Below are positions 1 through 6,424 of a DNA stretch of 12,385 nucleotides, piece after piece; position 1 is the first letter of the stretch, and every line of letters begins with the position of its first letter. The notes below the pieces were generated by a model, which was given only the letters and a program-made list of their open reading frames with translations, was not told the DNA's origin and searched no databases. A program made the translations under genes and the position numbers. The DNA comes from Lachnospiraceae bacterium (GTDB lineage Bacteria > Bacillota > Clostridia > Lachnospirales > Lachnospiraceae): contig JAFOCX010000285.1 in NCBI GenBank assembly GCA_017380975.1, positions 1 through 12,385 on the forward strand, in the 5' to 3' direction.

Positions 1-2
1 AC

Positions 3-956
3 AGGAACCCGGAAAGCTATTATGCGGGCATTAAGGGCATTGATGCCTGTGTATTTGGCATGGGACGCGGAGCCGGAAACCTGAATCTCGAATTGTTTGC
101 AGAATATATGAATGAGAACTACGACACGAATTATAAGATCGAGCCGATGCTGGAGATCATGGATGAATATCTCAATGAGATCCATAAATCTAAGTTCTGG
201 GGATATTCCCTTCCGCTGTATCTCTCTGCGATCAACGGATGTCATCCGAACTATGCGATCCATCTCGCAGAGAAAGACTCCCTGACGGTCAAATCCTTTA
301 ACGAACTATTAAAAGGTATGCCGGATGAGCATAAAGCAATCTACACGAAGGATCGTGCAGAGCAGCATTACCGCCAGTATCAGGAGAATTATCTGGACGA
401 TAAAGAGGCGCTGAATCGTCTGGCAGAAGAGATCAGTCAGAAACATGTAGTTCTACTGGCTCCGGGCAAAGGGCTTCAGGAACACAAAGAAGCAGTGTTA
501 AAAGCTTGTCAGAGTGATCAGACTGCAGTAATCGCCGTGAATTTCCCTGCAGAGGAGTTTGAACCAGAATACATCTTCAGCAGCAATATGCGAAGATTTG
601 CGAAAATACAGGAAAGTACAGAAAAGAAGTGTATCACAACGTCCAATATGAAGGATTGTCGAAAGAGTGACTTCATGGTGAATTTCTCCAGTTATGCATC
701 CAAAACTCCGGAGATCATGGATAACTCCGGTCTGATGCTGCTGAAACTGTTGATCGCGATCGGTGTAAAACGAGTTTCCATCGCAGGAATGGATGGTTAT
801 TCTGCTTATAGCGGAAATGATTATATTAACCAGAATCTGGTATTTGATTTCTCCAAGGAAGCAGAACTTCGCAATCAGCTGATCTCCGAGGAGATGAGAG
901 AATTGAAAAAACAGATCGAAATTACCTTTATTACACCAACCAGATATGATGTGTAA
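3..956 (+). CDS. Aldolase catalytic domain protein with C-terminal Rossmann-like region (5' end missing)
   Basis: The reading frame is open from the left edge, so the N-terminus lies outside; 317 residues are visible. The first ~35 contain GIDACVFGMGRGAGNLNLE, which resembles the last strand and loop of the DRE-TIM/HMGL-like aldolase barrel (4-hydroxy-2-oxovalerate aldolase type). A mostly helical segment follows. From about visible residue 149 (HVVLLAPGKGL) a strand-glycine-loop pattern begins a second Rossmann-like domain, continuing through IAVNFPAEEF and VSIAGMDGYSAY to the end. The catalytic metal-binding residues of the barrel would lie upstream and cannot be checked. Relatives I recall are proteins of about 500 residues, sometimes near surface-polysaccharide genes; substrate and reaction are unknown. 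The gene ends at a bidirectional terminator, so it is probably the last gene of its transcript. The family call is fairly sure; the function is open. Confidence 0.75.
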   Translation, partial: RNPESYYAGIKGIDACVFGMGRGAGNLNLELFAEYMNENYDTNYKIEPMLEIMDEYLNEIHKSKFWGYSLPLYLSAINGCHPNYAIHLAEKDSLTVKSFNELLKGMPDEHKAIYTKDRAEQHYRQYQENYLDDKEALNRLAEEISQKHVVLLAPGKGLQEHKEAVLKACQSDQTAVIAVNFPAEEFEPEYIFSSNMRRFAKIQESTEKKCITTSNMKDCRKSDFMVNFSSYASKTPEIMDNSGLMLLKLLIAIGVKRVSIAGMDGYSAYSGNDYINQNLVFDFSKEAELRNQLISEEMRELKKQIEITFITPTRYDV

Positions 957-963
957 GTAAAGA

Positions 964-1024
964 AAAACTCGGTTTTTGGCCATAACGACGATAGGAACGT
1001 TCGAGGCTGAAAACCGAGTTTTTT
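964..1024. terminator. Bidirectional rho-independent terminator between convergent genes
   Basis: A perfect 13-base inverted repeat, AAAACTCGGTTTT (964-976) and AAAACCGAGTTTT (1010-1022), encloses a 33-base loop that itself holds a short AACG/CGTT pairing (984-987 with 998-1001). Six Ts end the plus-strand read (1019-1024) and a T-rich run ends the minus-strand read, so it can stop both the aldolase gene and the convergent hydrolase gene. The loop is long for an intrinsic terminator. Confidence 0.8.
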
Positions 1025-1035
1025 GTTGTATTGAA

Positions 1036-1866
1036 TTAGATGAAATATTGGTTTAGCCACTTCATCAGGCAATCCACCCAGGCACGGTCATATGCGATAT
1101 CGGGAGTCATGACTCTGGAAACTTCCGGATTGCTGACAGAAAGACCGTGAGCGCCAAATGGGAAAATATGAAGTTCATACGGAATCTGATATTTGGACAA
1201 TGCAGTCGCATAGACAAGACTGTTTGCAACTGGTACAGAAGCGTCGGAAGCAGTATGCCAGATAAATGCCGGAGGAGTGTTTGGATTGACATTCTGCTCG
1301 CAGGAGTGGTAACGAACTTCTTCGGCAGACGGTTCATGTCCGAGGAGATTTAAAATACTTCCCTGATGTGTGAAACTCATGTCGGCAGTAATGACCGGAT
1401 AAGACAGAATGGTAGCAGCGACCTGTTTACTTTCCGGGAAAACTTCACGGATTTCCGGAGTGTCAAATTTTGTTGCATAACTTGCAGTCAGATGACCGCC
1501 GGCGGAAAAGCCCATCAAGGCAATTTTCGATGTATCACAGTTCCATTCATCTGCATGTTTATAGATCAATTCCAGAGCAGCCGCTACTTCACGGATCTGC
1601 GTTGGATAACGGTGCGGCTCCGTAGAATAGGTAAGTACAAAGGCATTGAATCCCTGCGGCAGGAAATGAAGTGCAATGATCTCAGATTCACGCTGGCTGC
1701 AAAAGCCGTATCCACCGCCCGGACAGATCAGGATGCAGGGACGTTTCTGATGCTCCTGTCCCATTTCTGTCATGTTAAACGGAAGGTACAGTTCAAGGGT
1801 CGGATCTGCATGATCAGCTCCCAGAAACGGATAAAAATCTTTTAAATGCAGAGTCATATTTCTCAT
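1036..1866 (-). CDS. Alpha/beta-hydrolase, esterase/acetylesterase-like (BD-FAE/dienelactone hydrolase group)
   Basis: A 276-residue serine hydrolase, probably cytoplasmic because no signal peptide or membrane segment is visible. The alpha/beta-hydrolase landmarks are in order: an oxyanion-hole-type loop ICPGGGY (about 47-53), the nucleophile elbow GFSAGG with Ser121, a likely acid Asp208 in HTASDASVP, and His240 in FPFGAHGLS. The layout matches small carbohydrate or xylan acetylesterases of the BD-FAE type, which remove ester groups from sugars or small molecules; the actual substrate cannot be read from sequence. The ATG at 1866 is chosen because GAAAGGAG (1877-1884) sits 10 bases upstream; a second ATG three codons in is too far from it. 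The gene is transcribed alone from its own promoter and ends at the shared terminator at 964-1024. Confidence 0.88.
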   Translation of the reverse strand: MRNMTLHLKDFYPFLGADHADPTLELYLPFNMTEMGQEHQKRPCILICPGGGYGFCSQRESEIIALHFLPQGFNAFVLTYSTEPHRYPTQIREVAAALELIYKHADEWNCDTSKIALMGFSAGGHLTASYATKFDTPEIREVFPESKQVAATILSYPVITADMSFTHQGSILNLLGHEPSAEEVRYHSCEQNVNPNTPPAFIWHTASDASVPVANSLVYATALSKYQIPYELHIFPFGAHGLSVSNPEVSRVMTPDIAYDRAWVDCLMKWLNQYFI

Positions 1867-1914
1867 AATTCATATACTCCTTTCAAGGGGTAGGTACAGT
1901 TAACATTTAAGTAT

Positions 1915-1944
1915 AGTGTATCATTTGTGTTTCGTTCACGTCAA
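1915..1944 (-). promoter_or_regulatory. Predicted sigma-A promoter of the alpha/beta-hydrolase gene
   Basis: On the minus strand TTGACG (1939-1944) is followed after 18 bases by TACACT (1915-1920). A second -10-like TATACT lies a few bases further on but is too far from this -35. Start of transcription would be near 1908, about 42 bases before the start codon. Confidence 0.5.
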
Positions 1945-1992
1945 GAATCGCAGGAAAAAGATGAAAATTATGGATTCTTGTCGAAAAAGGAC

Positions 1993-2028
1993 TTGACGTT
2001 TTCATAAAAGTAGTGCAAACTGTTATAG
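1993..2028 (+). promoter_or_regulatory. Probable promoter region of the DegV-family gene
   Basis: TTGACG (1993-1998) is a good -35, but the hexamer at 17 bases (CAAACT, 2016-2021) is a poor -10, and the better TTATAG (2023-2028) is 24 bases away. A promoter is expected here because the upstream gene points the other way, but the exact -10 is uncertain. Confidence 0.3.
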
Positions 2029-2070
2029 ATAGTATTTAAAACTACATGAATGGATTGGGGAATATATATT

Positions 2071-2904
2071 ATGGTAAGAATTATCACGGACTCTTCTACA
2101 TTATACACCATTGATCAGGCACAGGAAAAAGGTTTTGATGCTGTTCCGCTTTGCGTTTCCATCGGTGATTGGGATGGAAGAGACCTTCACATGGATTATG
2201 ACAGATTCTATAATACAATTGCGTCCGGTCAGCATCCGAAGTCTTCTCAGCCGCCGATCGGTGATGTTATGGAGACATTTGAAAAATATCTGGAAGATGA
2301 TATCATTAATATTTCCATGGCAGATGGTCTGTCCGGTACATATCAGAGTGCTTGCGGCGCACGTGAGATGGTTGACAACAAGGATAATATCACAGTTATC
2401 AACTCCAGAACTCTTTGCGGTCCGCACCGTTATATGGTAACTGAAGCACAGAAGATGAAAGAGGCGGGCAAGTCTGCAAAAGAGATCATCGACTGGGTAA
2501 CACAGAAATCTTTTGAGACAGATTCCTGGCTGATCCCGCAGGACTTTGGCTTCTTAAGAAGAGGCGGACGTATGACTCCGACTGCAGCTGCGATCGGTTC
2601 TGTTCTGAAATTAAAACCGGTTCTCTGCCTCACAGAGGATTGCAAGAGATTAGATAAGTTTGCGATCAAGAGAACATTCTCCGGCGCAGTAAAAGCAATC
2701 CTTGACAGCTTAAAAGATAAGCCGTTTGGAAGTGACTATATCTTCTATGTAGTGCATGCACGCGCATTTAAAGATTGTGAAACAGCAGTAGAACTGATCA
2801 AACAGTACTTCCCGGAAGTAACGATCGAAACATACGAGCTGAGCCATGCATTCATCACACAGGGCGGTCCGGCTTGCGTTGCGATCCAGTACATTAAGAA
2901 ATAA
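2071..2904 (+). CDS. DegV family protein (FakB-type fatty-acid-binding protein)
   Basis: A 277-residue cytoplasmic protein of the DegV/FakB family. Characterised members bind one fatty acid in a closed pocket and present its carboxylate to the kinase FakA, feeding exogenous acids into phospholipid synthesis. Visible family motifs are ITDSS (5-9), SSQPP (58-62), LSGTYQSA (87-94), FLRRGGRM (161-168), VVHARA (227-232) and a C-terminal H259...GGPACV. The stretch after the central strand reads INSRTLCGPHRYMV (110-123), which differs from the more usual DS...G.G form, so this may be a distinct subgroup. I place the start at 2071 (MVRIITDSS, the canonical family start), with a GGGG-containing ribosome site at 2055-2060. 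An in-frame ATG at 2050 would put that site inside the gene. No FakA or phosphotransferase gene is nearby. Ligand and physiological role are inferred from the family only. Confidence 0.9.
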   Translation: MVRIITDSSTLYTIDQAQEKGFDAVPLCVSIGDWDGRDLHMDYDRFYNTIASGQHPKSSQPPIGDVMETFEKYLEDDIINISMADGLSGTYQSACGAREMVDNKDNITVINSRTLCGPHRYMVTEAQKMKEAGKSAKEIIDWVTQKSFETDSWLIPQDFGFLRRGGRMTPTAAAIGSVLKLKPVLCLTEDCKRLDKFAIKRTFSGAVKAILDSLKDKPFGSDYIFYVVHARAFKDCETAVELIKQYFPEVTIETYELSHAFITQGGPACVAIQYIKK

Positions 2905-2920
2905 TACATGATGAGTCTAG

Positions 2921-2960
2921 CAGACATAAAGCAGAAATGTTTTGTGTCTGTTTTTCTTTT
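2921..2960 (+). terminator. Rho-independent terminator of the DegV-family gene
   Basis: CAGACATAAA (2921-2930) pairs with TTTGTGTCTG (2941-2950) through ten base pairs including one G-U, with a 10-base loop, followed by TTTTTCTTTT (2951-2960). It isolates the DegV gene from the following operon. Confidence 0.85.
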
Positions 2961-2972
2961 GGAAACGTTCCA
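2960..2972. promoter_or_regulatory. cre-like operator (LacI/CcpA-type inverted repeat)
   Basis: TGGAAACGTTCCA has perfect 5-base arms (TGGAA/TTCCA) around ACG. With the preceding T it fits the CcpA cre pattern WTGNAANCGNWNNCW except for the penultimate C. It lies 6 bases upstream of the -35 of the next operon, a position where CcpA or another LacI-family regulator could act. It is also directly adjacent to the T-run of the upstream terminator. A single short match, so tentative. Confidence 0.35.
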
Positions 2973-2978
2973 TAAAAA

Positions 2979-3008
2979 TTGCAAGAGGATTGCAAGATGT
3001 GTTAGAAT
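2979..3008 (+). promoter_or_regulatory. Predicted promoter of the transglutaminase-like/EcsC operon
   Basis: TTGCAA (2979-2984) and TAGAAT (3003-3008) are separated by 18 bases, and TG at 3000-3001 gives an extended -10. Transcription would begin near 3015, about 34 bases before the start codon. Confidence 0.6.
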
Positions 3009-3048
3009 AGGAGTACGAAAGATTCTACAGACAGAAAGTGAATATACA

Positions 3049-4068
3049 ATGGAAGCATTTTATTATAATCAAATGTCGAAGGTAGAGCAGGCGGTTTACC
3101 ATGCGATGAAGACCGGTTTTTCAGAAATGGCCACGTCTTTTCTCGTGCCGCGTGTGGAAGCGAAAGTATTGGGAGAAGTTTTCTTCCGTATGCGCCTGGA
3201 TCATCCGGAGATCTTTTATGCAGTAAATTTTAAATACCGTTCCTATCGTGATTCCAATAATCTGGAGATCATTCCGGAATACTTATTTGAAAAATCAAAA
3301 GTAAAAGATCACCAAAAGGCAATGAAGTCACGTGTGGAAAAACTAGTTCGTCCGGCTGCTAAGATGAGCGAGAAGGAAAAAGAGCAGTATATCCATGACT
3401 TTATTTGTCAGAATGTCCATTATGACAAATTGAAAAAGGCATATTCTCATGAGATCATCGGACCGCTTGGTCAGGGTGTCGGTGTCTGCGAGGGTATTGC
3501 AAAAACGGTAAAAATTCTATGCGATCAACTTGGAATCTGGTGCATCATTGCAATTTCGGAAGCAAACCCGGAGAAACAGATCAAATACCGTCATGCATGG
3601 AACATTGTCCGGATTGATGGGAAATACTATCATCTGGATGCAACCTTTGACAATTCTCTTGGCAAAGGCTCTCCGGAGATTCGATATGATTATTTCAATC
3701 TGGATGATTCCAGAATGTATCGCGATCATGAGCCGGTAATCTGGAAAGTTCCGGTTTGCAGCGACGGAGAACATTTTTATTATAAAGAAAAGAAGATTTC
3801 TTTTACAAAGGTGGAAGAGGTCAAGAAGCGTGCGCTTCAGGCTGCCAAAAAAGGAAAACCGTTTATTTTCCATTGGCGAGGCGGTTATTTGACGAAGGAG
3901 ATATTGAAGGAACTTCTCGAGGCATTGACAGAAGCTGCGACAGAAAAAGGAAAGTATCTGCGTGTCAGTCTGAACTGGCCGCAGGCAGTACTCCATGCAG
4001 AGTTTTCGGATATTCTTCCGGAACAGGCTGTCGTGATGGAGGAAGCAAACGAGGGAGAACAAATGTAA
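3049..4068 (+). CDS. Transglutaminase-like domain protein
   Basis: A 339-residue protein with a transglutaminase/protease-like core in its middle: GQGVGVCEGIAKT carries the likely catalytic Cys147, RHAWNIVRIDGKYYHLD carries His182 and Asp197, the classic Cys-His-Asp order. Bacterial members are usually peptidases or have unknown substrates rather than true cross-linking enzymes. About 130 residues precede the core and about 130 follow it; I recognise no domain in them. No signal peptide or membrane segment is visible, so it appears cytoplasmic, unlike many bacterial relatives that are secreted. The start at 3049 (MEAFYYNQ) is preceded by GAAAGTG (3034-3040) at 8 bases. An in-frame extension back to 2908 would run through the upstream terminator and promoter and is not credible. 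The EcsC-family gene follows 31 bases downstream with no terminator, suggesting one operon. Confidence 0.83.
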   Translation: MEAFYYNQMSKVEQAVYHAMKTGFSEMATSFLVPRVEAKVLGEVFFRMRLDHPEIFYAVNFKYRSYRDSNNLEIIPEYLFEKSKVKDHQKAMKSRVEKLVRPAAKMSEKEKEQYIHDFICQNVHYDKLKKAYSHEIIGPLGQGVGVCEGIAKTVKILCDQLGIWCIIAISEANPEKQIKYRHAWNIVRIDGKYYHLDATFDNSLGKGSPEIRYDYFNLDDSRMYRDHEPVIWKVPVCSDGEHFYYKEKKISFTKVEEVKKRALQAAKKGKPFIFHWRGGYLTKEILKELLEALTEAATEKGKYLRVSLNWPQAVLHAEFSDILPEQAVVMEEANEGEQM

Positions 4069-4099
4069 CCTGCTGATTTTCTACATGGAGGTGCGGATC

Positions 4100-4894
4100 A
4101 TGGCATTATTTCAGAAGAAAACACCATTAGAGAAGGAATGGGAAAAGCTGGTGAAAGAAGAGCGAAAGTTTCTTCTTTCCCGTGCAGAGAAAAAGGACTC
4201 CCTTCTTAATCAGAAACTGGAGCAGTTTGTTCCGGATAAATTACAGGAGACACTGGATACCGCGTTTGCGAAAGCATTCGGACTGATTTTTGATAAGGGA
4301 ACCGGAGTGATCGAAAAGACTTATAACAAGGATGAGATGGAAAAACGATTTCAGATCAATCAGTTTGCCTCTGATCTTCGAAAAGATTCAAGATCACTAA
4401 AAAAGTTTTCGAAAAAAGCCAGGCAGTCCGGCAATATAAATGTATTAGTGTCAGGAACAGCCGGTATCGGAATGGGTGTTCTGGGAGTCGGAATTCCGGA
4501 TATTCCTGTATTTTTGGGCATGGTTTTGAAGTCTGTATATGAGATCGCATTAAATTACGGTTATCGATATGATACTCCGGAAGAACAGTATTTCATTTTG
4601 CTGCTGATCGAAACGGCGGTGTCTCACGGTCGTGAATTGATCGAGAGAAATCAGGAAATTGATGACTATATCAAGCATGAAAAGATGCCGGAACCTTATA
4701 ATCGGGAAGTACAGATCAAACTGACCTCGGCCATGTTATCAAAAGAATTACTGTACATGAAATTCCTTCAGGGGGTTCCAGTTGTCGGCGCTGTCGGCGG
4801 TGCATACGATGTGGTTTATTTAAAGCAGATCACAGAATATGCCAATATGAAGTATAAACGCCGCTTTCTGACAAAAAAGAGGCTGGAATCGTAA
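4100..4894 (+). CDS. EcsC family protein
   Basis: A 264-residue protein matching the EcsC family, named after the third gene of the Bacillus ecs ABC-transporter operon; its biochemical role is unknown. A charged, coiled-coil-prone N-terminus (about 1-45) is followed at about 113-150 by the glycine-rich hydrophobic region GTAGIGMGVLGVGIPDIPVF that typifies the family, then the conserved LNYGYRYDTPEEQYFILLLI. A second hydrophobic glycine-rich patch lies near the C-terminus (GVPVVGAVGGAYDVVYL). These could contact membrane, but neither is a clear transmembrane helix. I choose the ATG at 4100 because GGAGGTG (4087-4093) lies 6 bases before it; an in-frame ATG at 4085 overlaps that site. EcsA/EcsB partners are not in the window. 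No hairpin terminator follows, so some transcripts may continue into the SEC-C gene. Confidence 0.82.
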   Translation: MALFQKKTPLEKEWEKLVKEERKFLLSRAEKKDSLLNQKLEQFVPDKLQETLDTAFAKAFGLIFDKGTGVIEKTYNKDEMEKRFQINQFASDLRKDSRSLKKFSKKARQSGNINVLVSGTAGIGMGVLGVGIPDIPVFLGMVLKSVYEIALNYGYRYDTPEEQYFILLLIETAVSHGRELIERNQEIDDYIKHEKMPEPYNREVQIKLTSAMLSKELLYMKFLQGVPVVGAVGGAYDVVYLKQITEYANMKYKRRFLTKKRLES

Positions 4895-4903
4895 TATTTC
4901 ATG

Positions 4904-4932
4904 TTTACATATTTTTTTAATTATGCTATAAT
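4904..4932 (+). promoter_or_regulatory. Strong sigma-A promoter of the SEC-C gene
   Basis: TTTACA (4904-4909), a 17-base A/T-rich spacer and a perfect TATAAT (4927-4932) preceded by TGC (extended -10). This is the closest to consensus in the window. Start of transcription would be near 4939, giving a 5' UTR of about 78 bases. Confidence 0.85.
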
Positions 4933-4956
4933 CACTCAGTATGAACAAAAATAAAG

Positions 4957-4981
4957 TCCGGTAGTATGTAAATTTACCGGA
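4957..4981 (+). promoter_or_regulatory. Hairpin in the 5' UTR of the SEC-C mRNA
   Basis: TCCGGTA (4957-4963) and TACCGGA (4975-4981) form a perfect 7-base-pair stem around an 11-base loop. No T-run follows, so it is not a terminator. It begins roughly 19 bases from the predicted transcript start and ends well before the ribosome site; a role in mRNA stability or as a protein-binding site is possible. Confidence 0.5.
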
Positions 4982-5017
4982 GCATAAATAAGAAATACGA
5001 AAAGGAAGGTTTTTGCA

Positions 5018-5533
5018 ATGGCAACTTTACTTGAAAACTGGAGAGGTCTCGCATACGGCGACGGTCTCGATAATAAACAGCAGGAAAACCTCTGGAGAGG
5101 TTACTTCACAATTGAGAAAGGTATCTACGAGCAGATCCTTGCTAACCCGACAGAGGTAGTAGAAGGCACAGTAAAAGAGCTCGCTGAGAAGTATGATACA
5201 GAAGTTCTGATCATGACAGGTTTCTTAGATGGTATCAACGAGAGCTTAAAGGGTTACGCAAACCCGATCGAGACAATGGATGAGAACACAGTTGTTAAGA
5301 TCGAAATCGACCCGGAGAAACTTTACTACAACATGGTAGAAGCAAAAGCTACATGGCTTTACGAGCTTCCGCAGTGGGATGCGATCCTTACAGCAGAGAG
5401 AAGAGCAGAGCTTTACAAGGAGCAGAAAGCTTCCGGTACAGTTCGTCGTGAGGCAGTGAAAGTTTACCCGAACGATCCGTGTCCGTGCGGAAGCGGTAAG
5501 AAGTACAAAAAGTGCTGTGGCCGCAATAAGTAA
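5018..5533 (+). CDS. Small SEC-C motif protein, probably highly expressed
   Basis: A 171-residue protein ending in the SEC-C zinc-binding motif: NDPCPCGSGKKYKKCCGRNK, with Cys155, Cys157, Cys166 and Cys167 in the C-x-C-x8-C-C arrangement seen at the C-terminus of SecA, where it binds zinc and contacts SecB or the ribosome. The N-terminal ~150 residues are acidic, apparently helical and without a domain I recognise. Codon choice is strongly biased: 10 of 11 tyrosines are TAC and 8 of 10 asparagines are AAC, whereas neighbouring genes mostly use TAT and AAT. With a near-consensus promoter, an AAGGAAGG ribosome site and its own terminator, this points to an abundant, single-gene transcript. A link to ribosomes or protein quality control is only an inference from the SEC-C motif. 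Start at 5018 is the only good ATG after the ribosome site. Confidence 0.85.
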   Translation: MATLLENWRGLAYGDGLDNKQQENLWRGYFTIEKGIYEQILANPTEVVEGTVKELAEKYDTEVLIMTGFLDGINESLKGYANPIETMDENTVVKIEIDPEKLYYNMVEAKATWLYELPQWDAILTAERRAELYKEQKASGTVRREAVKVYPNDPCPCGSGKKYKKCCGRNK

Positions 5534-5548
5534 TGATTTTTGACGGAC

Positions 5549-5590
5549 AAGCCATTACCTGTTATGTGGGTAGTGGCTTTTTCCTTATTT
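5549..5590 (+). terminator. Rho-independent terminator of the SEC-C gene
   Basis: AAGCCATTACC (5549-5559) pairs with GGTAGTGGCTT (5569-5579) over 11 positions with one U-G, a 9-base loop, then a T-rich tail from 5578. The downstream methyltransferase gene starts only 26 bases after the tail, so its transcription may come partly from read-through. Confidence 0.85.
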
Positions 5591-5616
5591 TAGAATAACT
5601 CTCAGGGAGGTCAGAT

Positions 5617-6378
5617 ATGGAAGCGTATACCGGTTTTGCAGCTGTTTATGATACTTTTATGGACAATATTCCGTACGCGGAGTGGTGCAAGTATCTGACA
5701 GGACTTTTAAAAGAATATGGCGTGGAGGACGGCCTGGTACTGGATCTTGGATGTGGTACAGGAAGTCTGACAGAGCTTCTGGCTGAAGAAGGCTACGATA
5801 TGATCGGAATTGATTATTCCGAAGAGATGCTGGAACTGGCAATGGAAAAGAAATACGATTCCGGAAAGGATATTCTGTACCTTTGTCAGGATATGCGAGA
5901 GTTTGAACTTTACGGTACCGTTGCTGCAGTCGTTTCCATCTGTGACTGCATGAATTATGTTACCGAGTATGAGGATCTGACGGAGGTGTTCCGACTGGTC
6001 AATAACTATCTCGATCCGAAAGGCATCTTTATTTTCGATATGAACACAGAATATAAATATTCTGAGGTTATGGGAGATACGACCATCGCGGAAGACCGTG
6101 AAGATTCCAGCTTTATCTGGGAGAACCAGTATGAAGCAGAGGAAAAGATCAATATTTACGATCTTTCTATTTTTGTGAGAGAAGAGGAAGATCTTTACCG
6201 CAAGTACCATGAGACACATTACCAGAGAGCTTATTCTCTGGAGGAAGTAAAGGCTGCGATCGAAGAGGCGGGCATGGAGTTTGTGACTGCGTACGACGCA
6301 TTTACGAAGGATGCCCCGAAACCGACGAGCGAGAGGATCTATGTGATCGCAAGGGAACGCGGAAAACTTGAAGCGTAA
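5617..6378 (+). CDS. Class I SAM-dependent methyltransferase
   Basis: A 253-residue cytoplasmic protein with the seven-stranded methyltransferase fold: motif I VLDLGCGTGS at 41-50 (SAM-binding glycine loop), the acidic ribose-contacting end of strand 2 at IGIDYSEEML (63-72), CQDMREFEL (90-98) for adenine contact, and VSICDCMNYV (106-115) as the post-motif strand. The N-terminal YTGFAAVYDTFMD resembles small-molecule methyltransferases of the Methyltransf_25/11 group. The acceptor cannot be inferred. Start at 5617 follows GGGAGG (5605-5610) at 6 bases. hslO begins 46 bases downstream without a terminator between, so they are likely co-transcribed. No convincing promoter was found in the short gap after the SEC-C terminator. 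Confidence 0.87.
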   Translation: MEAYTGFAAVYDTFMDNIPYAEWCKYLTGLLKEYGVEDGLVLDLGCGTGSLTELLAEEGYDMIGIDYSEEMLELAMEKKYDSGKDILYLCQDMREFELYGTVAAVVSICDCMNYVTEYEDLTEVFRLVNNYLDPKGIFIFDMNTEYKYSEVMGDTTIAEDREDSSFIWENQYEAEEKINIYDLSIFVREEEDLYRKYHETHYQRAYSLEEVKAAIEEAGMEFVTAYDAFTKDAPKPTSERIYVIARERGKLEA

Positions 6379-6424
6379 ACAAAACCATTGATAATAGACA
6401 GTAGTATAGAGAGGTTTGAGCAAT

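Noticed and set aside
1867..2070. The 204-base divergent gap searched for small RNA, riboswitch or small ORF
   Set aside because: Apart from the two promoter candidates and ribosome sites I see no stable stem, conserved riboswitch core or plausible small gene.
2908..3048. A 47-residue N-terminal extension of the transglutaminase-like protein, considered as a signal peptide
   Set aside because: It would be encoded across the upstream terminator, operator and promoter, has no ribosome site, and its hydrophobic stretch is too short and poorly placed.
4941..4964. A seven-codon ORF (MNKNKVR) starting right after the SEC-C transcript start and ending in the leader hairpin
   Set aside because: No ribosome site and no attenuator-like alternative stem or T-run; probably chance.
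5540..5568. TTGACG-N17-TATGTG as a promoter for the methyltransferase-hslO pair
   Set aside because: It overlaps the SEC-C terminator and the -10 matches only three consensus bases; kept only as a possibility.
5707..6423. A 238-codon open frame on the minus strand across the methyltransferase
   Set aside because: Antisense to a gene with clear SAM motifs; low-complexity hydrophobic and His-rich translation typical of a shadow frame.
6416..6424. TTG start for hslO three codons upstream of the ATG
   Set aside because: It directly abuts the GAGAGG ribosome site, leaving no spacing, and the canonical Hsp33 start is the ATG at 6425.
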